The notes under the pieces were generated by a model. It did no database searches. It saw only the letters and a list, made by a program, of their open reading frames with translations, and was not told the DNA's origin. From assembly GCF_016863475.1 (NCBI RefSeq), contig NZ_BOOY01000027.1, positions 62,001-126,000 on the forward strand: a stretch of 64,000 nucleotides of DNA, in the 5' to 3' direction. Positions 59,530 to 64,000 of this stretch are shown here, piece by piece. The position numbers and the translations under genes were made by a program. Origin of the DNA: Spirilliplanes yamanashiensis (GTDB lineage Bacteria; Actinomycetota; Actinomycetes; Mycobacteriales; Micromonosporaceae). Every line of letters begins with the position of its first letter. Positions within the stretch are counted from its first letter, which is position 1.

Positions 59530-60884
59530 CGGGCGGGCTTCGCCCGCGCGGCCGCCTTCGCGGCCCGGCGGCCCCGCAGGTAGGCGCGCGGTCCGCGGAG
59601 CATGCCGCGGCGGTTCGCGCCGAGCAGCTCGCGGGGGAAGTCGGCCTGCAGCGTGCTGACCCGCAGGCTGTCGCTGCCGGTCAGGTCCCGCAGGGCCGTC
59701 GGGGCGAGCGCCAGCAGCTTGAAGATCAGGCTGGGCTTCTTCAGCAGCAGGCTGGTGTACGCGGCGGTGAGCCCGCAGCCGTACCCGACCATCTGCTTGT
59801 GCAGGCCGGCCATGTCGCGGCGGTGGTAGTGCCAGGTCACCGCGGTGGGCTGGTAGACGATCGTCCCGCCGCCGAGCAGCACCTGGGTGAACGCCAGGGT
59901 GTCCTCGGAGCCCATCGCCGGGGTGCCCGCGCCGAGCGCGACGTCCCAGCCGCCGATCTTCTCGATGACGCCGGGGCGGAACGTCATGTTCGCGCCGGTG
60001 CCGAACGGCGGCAGCGGGTACAGCGGGCTCTGGATGTGCGCGGTGGCCGGGCTGAAGGTGTCCGGGCGGAACCCGCGTCCCTTGCTGTGGCCGCCGAACT
60101 GCTCGAACCAGACCTGCGCCCGGGTCTCCAGCTCGGCCGGCACGATGACGCCGGAGACGACGTCGGCCTCGGGGTGGTCGGCCAGCGCCCGGGCGACCTC
60201 GGCGAGCCAGTGCGGGTCGGCGACCTCGTCGTCGTCGATCCAGGCGAGGATCTCGCCGGGCGCGGCGGCGACGGCCGCGTTGCGGGCGAACGACAGGCCC
60301 GGCTGCGGCTCGCGCAGGTAGCGCACGGGGCCGCGGCGGGCCGCGGCGTGCACGACCTCGCTGGTGGCCTCGGTGGTCGGCGCGTTGTCGACCACGAGCA
60401 CGGAGAACCGCGGGTACTCCTGGCGCAGCAGGCTGTCCAGGCAGCGGGCGAGGTCGCCGGGCCGCTCCCGGGTGCAGATCACCACGGTGATCGGCGGGGC
60501 GTCGGCCAGGACCTCGCGCCGGCGGGCGAGGAAGGCGCTCTCGGTGGCGGGCGTCTGGGCCTCGGTGGTGACCCTGTCCAGGCCGGCCGCGGCGAGCCGC
60601 TCGGCCAGGGCGTCGCCGACCTCGGCCTCGGCGGCCGCGATCAGGTCGGCACCGGTGAGGCCGGTGGCGGGCACGTCCAGCAGGGTGGCCCCGAGGGGCT
60701 CGCTGAACCAGCGGAACAGGATCCAGGCCTGCTCGACCCGGCGGCCGTCGCCGGCCACGGCCGGGATCGACGGGACAGCACCGGTGAGCTCGATGTCTCG
60801 GACTACGGCGGGCAGCACCTCAAGAGACATTACCGGCTCAGTCGGGGTGAAAGCGGTGATTCGGGCATCCCCAGTCATCGTCAT
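59526..60884 (-). CDS. Glycosyltransferase family 2
   Basis: 452 residues. An N-terminal domain of about 130 residues (VMSLEVLPAVVRDIELTG and following) precedes the catalytic core: TVVICTRERPGDLARCLDSLL (nucleotide binding), WIDDDEVADPHWL (metal-binding DxD) and GSEDTLAFTQVLLGG. The C-terminus is basic and Ala/Arg-rich. Start ATG from GGTGG four bases upstream, overlapping the previous stop. Adds a sugar to the polysaccharide repeat unit. Confidence 0.85.
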   Translation of the reverse strand: MTMTGDARITAFTPTEPVMSLEVLPAVVRDIELTGAVPSIPAVAGDGRRVEQAWILFRWFSEPLGATLLDVPATGLTGADLIAAAEAEVGDALAERLAAAGLDRVTTEAQTPATESAFLARRREVLADAPPITVVICTRERPGDLARCLDSLLRQEYPRFSVLVVDNAPTTEATSEVVHAAARRGPVRYLREPQPGLSFARNAAVAAAPGEILAWIDDDEVADPHWLAEVARALADHPEADVVSGVIVPAELETRAQVWFEQFGGHSKGRGFRPDTFSPATAHIQSPLYPLPPFGTGANMTFRPGVIEKIGGWDVALGAGTPAMGSEDTLAFTQVLLGGGTIVYQPTAVTWHYHRRDMAGLHKQMVGYGCGLTAAYTSLLLKKPSLIFKLLALAPTALRDLTGSDSLRVSTLQADFPRELLGANRRGMLRGPRAYLRGRRAAKAAARAKPAR

Positions 60885-61849
60885 CGGGCCACCCCCGGCG
60901 TGAGCGCCCGGCGCTGCGGGCGGGCCGACGCGGCGACCTGGACGGCCGCGCCGAAGCCGGCCGCCGCGACGCCGACCAGCACGGCGCCGGCGCGCAGCGC
61001 GTGCCGGACGCCCCGGCCCCGGCCGGCGTCGGCCAGCTCGCGCACGACCGCCCTCGGCAGGGTCCTGCGCAGGTAGTCGCGCTCCGAGCCCAGGTCGTCG
61101 GCGTCGGCGTTGAGCGCCTGCATCTGCACCTTGCCGCGCCCCTCGGCGTAGCAGCGCCGCAGGAAGAAGCGCATGTTGTCCCGGCCCGCCGGCACCGCGT
61201 GGGCGATGACGGCGTCCGGCACGAACATCCAGTGGCCGCCGTCGCGGGCCATGCGGATGCACAGCTCGGTGTCCTCGGGGCGGTTGCGGTTGCCGTCCTT
61301 GCCGAAGCCGGTCAGGAAGCCGCCCACCGCCAGGAACCGCGAGCGGCGCACCACCATGCTGGCGGACCACACGTTGCGGATCCGGGCGGTCTCGGTGGGC
61401 ATGCCGGTGTACGTGCCGCCGACGGCCCACAGGAACTCGTCCGGCCACCAGGCCGGCCGCGCCCGCAGCCAGTTGGGGTTGATGCCGCCGCCGGTGCCGA
61501 CCACGTTCTCGTCGGCGAACGGCGCGACCAGGCGGCTGAGCCACTCCGGGTCGGCGATCGCGTCGTCGTCCAGGAAGGCGATGATCTCGGTGGTGGTGTG
61601 GAAGGCGCCCGTGTTGCGGTTGCCCGACACGCCCTTGGTGTAGCGGTTCTCCAGCACGGTGATCCCGCTGATCTCCCGCCGGATCCGCGAGTACAGCTTC
61701 GGGTTGTGGTCGACGACCACGACGATCTCGGCCGGCTGCAGCGTCTGCGCCCGGGCCGAGGCGATCGCGGCCACCAGCAGGCTCCAGCGCTCGTCGGAGT
61801 GGCAGGGGATCACCACGGACACGGCGGGGGTCTGGGGGGTCTGCGGCAT
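60881..61849 (-). CDS. Glycosyltransferase family 2
   Basis: 322 residues. SVVIPCHSDERWSLLVAAIASARAQTLQP begins the GT-A fold; AFLDDDAIADPEWLSRLV is the DxD metal site; GNRNRPEDTELCIRMAR supplies the acidic catalytic residue. C-terminal hydrophobic segment (AGAVLVGVAAAGFGAAVQVAAS) may anchor it. ATG five bases after the upstream gene's stop. Similar to but distinct from its two GT2 neighbours. Confidence 0.85.
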   Translation of the reverse strand: MPQTPQTPAVSVVIPCHSDERWSLLVAAIASARAQTLQPAEIVVVVDHNPKLYSRIRREISGITVLENRYTKGVSGNRNTGAFHTTTEIIAFLDDDAIADPEWLSRLVAPFADENVVGTGGGINPNWLRARPAWWPDEFLWAVGGTYTGMPTETARIRNVWSASMVVRRSRFLAVGGFLTGFGKDGNRNRPEDTELCIRMARDGGHWMFVPDAVIAHAVPAGRDNMRFFLRRCYAEGRGKVQMQALNADADDLGSERDYLRRTLPRAVVRELADAGRGRGVRHALRAGAVLVGVAAAGFGAAVQVAASARPQRRALTPGVAR

Positions 61850-61854
61850 GAGGG

Positions 61855-62877
61855 TCAGCGCTCCTCGGCGGTCACGGGGGCGAGCTCGGTGGCGCGCTCC
61901 GCGGGGGCGGGGGTCCGCACGGCGCGGTTGAGGTGCGCGGGCCGCGGGTCGACCTGGTGGTCGGCGGCCAGCCGCGGCGCGGGGGCCGGCACGATCGCGG
62001 CGACGGCGGCGGCCGCGGCGGCGGAGGTGGCGGCGGAGGTGGCGGTGGAGGCGGCGTGCTCGACGGCGGCCGGGCGGGTCTGGACGCCGCCGCGGCGGGC
62101 CCGGCGCCGGGCCCGGCGGGCCAGGAACCACTCGCTCATGATCGTGCGGAGCACCCGGGTGCCGTCCCGGAAGGTGTTGAGGTTGCTCTCGCCGAAGATC
62201 CGCTCGTGCTCGATGCTCGGGACCTCGGCGACCTTGAGGCCCTGCGCCGCGGCGCGGATGTTGATCATCGTCTCGATCTCGAAGCCGTCGCCCCAGAGCT
62301 TGGAGCCGTCGGCCGGCTGCGGCAGCGACGTCGCCGGCAGCTGCAGGCTCGGCACCACGCGGGCCCAGAAGGCGTTGTAGCCGTAGCAGAGGTCGGTGAA
62401 GCGGGTCCCGAACAGGACGTTGACCGTCAGGTTCAGCCCGTCGTTGCCCAGCTTGCGCAGCGGGGTGATGTCGTGGCTGTGGCCGCCCTCGCCGAAGCGC
62501 GAGCCCTTGACGAAGTCGGCGCCGGCCAGCAGGGCGGCGATGAACTGGGGAATCTCGGCCGGGTCGGTCGAGCCGTCGGCGTCGATCATCACGATGATGT
62601 CGCCGGTGCACGCGGCGAATCCGCAGGCCAGCGCGTTGCCCTTCCCCTTACGGGTCTGCTGCACGATCTTGACGTCCGGCCGCAGCTCCCGCGCCACCTC
62701 GACGGTGCGGTCGACGGAGCCGCCGTCGACCACGATCACCTCGGTGATGTCGGCGGGCAGCTTGGCGAAGACGTGCGGCAGGTTGCGTTCCTCGTTGAGG
62801 GCCGGGATGACAACACTTACGGTGGGTGACGGACGGCCGTTACCCGGCGTGTTGGTCTCGGACGAGAAAGCCTGCAT
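61855..62877 (-). CDS. Glycosyltransferase family 2, dolichol-phosphate-mannose-synthase-like
   Basis: 340 residues. VSVVIPALNEERNLPHVF, IVVDGGSVDRTVEVA, MIDADGSTDPAEIPQFI and GDGFEIETMINIRAAAQG match DPMS/GT2 enzymes that charge polyprenyl phosphate with a sugar. The C-terminal 80 residues are Ala/Arg-rich and low complexity. AAGGGA precedes the ATG. First gene of the six-gene minus-strand operon; a polyprenyl-phosphate sugar made here could feed the GT-C-like protein of the same operon. Confidence 0.87.
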   Translation of the reverse strand: MQAFSSETNTPGNGRPSPTVSVVIPALNEERNLPHVFAKLPADITEVIVVDGGSVDRTVEVARELRPDVKIVQQTRKGKGNALACGFAACTGDIIVMIDADGSTDPAEIPQFIAALLAGADFVKGSRFGEGGHSHDITPLRKLGNDGLNLTVNVLFGTRFTDLCYGYNAFWARVVPSLQLPATSLPQPADGSKLWGDGFEIETMINIRAAAQGLKVAEVPSIEHERIFGESNLNTFRDGTRVLRTIMSEWFLARRARRRARRGGVQTRPAAVEHAASTATSAATSAAAAAAVAAIVPAPAPRLAADHQVDPRPAHLNRAVRTPAPAERATELAPVTAEER

Positions 62878-63386
62878 GTCGTTCCCTTCTTCATGCTGCG
62901 GATGCGACCTAATCGGCGTATTCCGGGGAGAGAAGCGCATCTCGCTCGCTCTGCATCTAAAGCTAGGGACGCCGCTACACAGGGTCAACTGACCGAAAGT
63001 GCTGCCCGGTTCGACGCCGGCGGACCACTGATGCGCGGCCGTTTGAGCAGCGGAAACTCTCCTGAGTCACATTGGTCCCACGAGAGGTAATTAACACGCT
63101 GCGTTACATCGGGAAGTACGACGGCACCGGCGAAAGGGCTCGCGGGCGGCGGTGGCGGGCAAAGCACGCAGAGTGCGTGTGATTGGCTGCAATTCCGGAT
63201 CGATCGGGCTGGCCTGTGGCTCACATCACAGAGCGTGGTTATACGCTGCGTAATGTTCACCATCCGGTTGAGTCAGCCCGGAGCGGCGATCGGCAAATGC
63301 GTCGGCGGCCCGATACGTTGAGGGCCCGGCAATTCCCGCCGCCATTTCGCCGGCGGTGGCAGGACGAACACGGTGGGTGATCGCTG
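62878..63386. promoter_or_regulatory. Divergent intergenic control region, 509 bp, lower GC
   Basis: No gene found. Notable: inverted repeat GGTCA-AC-TGACC at 62983-62994; two copies of ACGCTGCGT (63096-63104 and 63243-63251), followed by TTACAT and AATGT respectively; an AT-rich GGTAATTAAC just before the first copy; and a CRP-like dyad TGTG...CACA around 63214-63230 (TGTGGCTCACATCACAG). AT content rises over 62990-63300, the only such long stretch on the right side of the window. Candidate multi-input promoter of the polysaccharide operon. Confidence 0.5.
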
Positions 63387-63539
63387 ATGGCGAAGGATGC
63401 GCTGTGTGTCTGCGGGCACCCGCGCGGGGCTCACGAGCACTGGCGCCGCGGCACCGACTGCGCGCTCTGCGGGCCCCAGGTCTGCCACCGCTACCGCCGG
63501 CGCACCTGGTGGCGCCGCGGACCGTCCACCGCCCGCTGA
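63387..63539 (+). CDS. 50-aa cysteine/histidine-rich putative zinc-binding protein
   Basis: Begins MAKDALCVCGHPRGAH. Cys7 and Cys9, with His11, His16 and His18, then Cys25-Ala-Leu-Cys28 and Cys33 form a compact zinc-ribbon-like set: CxCGHPRxxHxH ... RRGTDCALCGPQVCHRY. Small actinobacterial proteins with the same cysteine spacing are common. Start ATG; the upstream ribosome site is weak. Converges on the truncated gene at the right edge (four bases between stops). Confidence 0.68.
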   Translation: MAKDALCVCGHPRGAHEHWRRGTDCALCGPQVCHRYRRRTWWRRGPSTAR

Positions 63540-63543
63540 CGGG

Positions 63544-64000
63544 TCAGTAGGTCAGGGCCGGGAAATCCCGGCGGGCCCGCTCGAACTGCGCCCGGTCGAA
63601 GCCCGTGCCGAAGGCGGCCGCCGCCCGCCCGCTCAGGTCCTGGCCGGCGGCGGCGCTGGTGAAGTGCACGTACTCGCCCGCGGTCATCCGGCGGGTGTAG
63701 GCGGCGTACGCGCCGCCGCCGTACTCGCGCCGCGGGAAGTGCTCGGCGGTCAGCTCGAAGAAGCGGCGCATGACGTCCGGGCGGCCGCCGCCGTCGCGCC
63801 ACAGCGGCAGGAACCAGTCGCGGAACCAGGCGGACGGGCCGGCGCCGGGGGGCAGCGCGTCGCGGCCGGCGCCGAAGTCGGCCCGCACCCGCTCGGCGTC
63901 GGCCTGCCGGCCGGTGTTGACGTAGAAGTCGTACACGCAGAACTCGGCCCACTTGCTGTCGCCCCACACGGTGAACGCGGGGCTGTCGAGCACGCCCTGG
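63544..64000 (-). CDS. C-terminal part of an unidentified protein (truncated at window end)
   Basis: Frame open to the window edge, at least 151 residues. VWGDSKWAEFCVYDFYVNTGRQADAERVRADFG and WFRDWFLPLWRDGGGRPDVMRRFFELTAEHFPRREYGGGAYAAYTRRM suggest a mixed helical/aromatic protein; EYVHFTSAAAGQDLSGRAAAAFG resembles the C-terminal part of secreted metallopeptidase-like or basic-secretory-type proteins. Not identified with confidence; N-terminus and any signal peptide lie outside the window. Confidence 0.6.
   Translation of the reverse strand, partial: QGVLDSPAFTVWGDSKWAEFCVYDFYVNTGRQADAERVRADFGAGRDALPPGAGPSAWFRDWFLPLWRDGGGRPDVMRRFFELTAEHFPRREYGGGAYAAYTRRMTAGEYVHFTSAAAGQDLSGRAAAAFGTGFDRAQFERARRDFPALTY

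Noticed and set aside
62985-63263. 92-codon minus-strand frame in the right-hand intergenic region
   Set aside because: No recognisable domain or ribosome site; translation looks random and the region carries dyads typical of control DNA.

Overview
The window is about 74-75% GC, with dense genes, many GTG starts and frequent 4-base ATGA/GTGA stop-start overlaps. The gene families seen (SorC, ROK and LacI regulators, a DUF732 lipoprotein, a TIGR03089 protein, an EltD-type polyol dehydrogenase, a GlxA-type oxidase) point to a filamentous actinomycete. The family Micromonosporaceae is my best guess, but that is inference. No rRNA, tRNA, CRISPR array, insertion sequence or integrase is visible. 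The window is chromosomal: accessory catabolism on the left, envelope-glycan biosynthesis on the right.

Layout. (1) 1-7.2 kb: sugar-acid or inositol-type catabolism. There are two Gfo/Idh/MocA dehydrogenases, each next to a TIM-barrel sugar isomerase, plus a GH43 secreted glycosidase, a small tyrosine-phosphatase-like protein, and a LacI regulator facing its target across a perfect 16-bp palindrome. (2) 7.2-11.8 kb: a ROK regulator divergent from a DUF1479 dioxygenase-like gene, and a VOC protein that is an internal duplication. (3) 11.8-22.5 kb: a complete polyol locus with a SorC regulator, SDR and zinc dehydrogenases, a binding-protein ABC importer with two different ATPases, a Dak-type kinase and an RpiB-type isomerase. 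It best fits catabolism of C4 polyols (erythritol/threitol) to erythrose 4-phosphate. (4) 22.5-28.3 kb: assorted genes, including a radical SAM protein coupled to a 108-aa protein, an FGGY kinase coupled to a TIGR03089 protein, and Ohr. (5) 28.3-34.9 kb: a second sugar importer operon (binding protein, permease, ATPase, D-tagatose/D-psicose 3-epimerase-like protein, P-loop kinase, PLP enzyme) facing its ROK regulator. (6) 34.9-42.1 kb: small proteins, a TPM-domain protein, an MFS exporter, and a NarL-type two-component system with a membrane protein.

(7) 42.5-48.1 kb: a three-gene translationally coupled operon. A cellulose-synthase-like GT2, a PMT-like GT39 enzyme with five N-terminal 11-residue repeats, and a galactose-oxidase-like copper-radical oxidase recall the Streptomyces CslA/GlxA tip-glycan system. 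(8) 48.1-52.0 kb: an unknown 193-aa protein convergent with a 1113-aa macro-domain plus KAP-type membrane NTPase. (9) 52.1-55.3 kb: polysaccharide deacetylase, GH26 lipoprotein and condensation-fold acyltransferase in one operon. (10) 55.3-62.9 kb: a six-gene minus-strand operon for polysaccharide assembly (three GT2 enzymes, a flippase, a GT-C-like membrane protein, a DUF1616-like protein). (11) A 0.5-kb regulatory gap, a 50-aa cysteine-rich protein and a truncated gene at the right edge.

The best candidates for an undescribed system are the GT2-GT39-copper oxidase operon with its possible FHA-recognised repeats, the macro-KAP protein, and the radical SAM/small-protein pair. In the polyol importer, both ATPases carry Glu in place of the usual Q-loop Gln.
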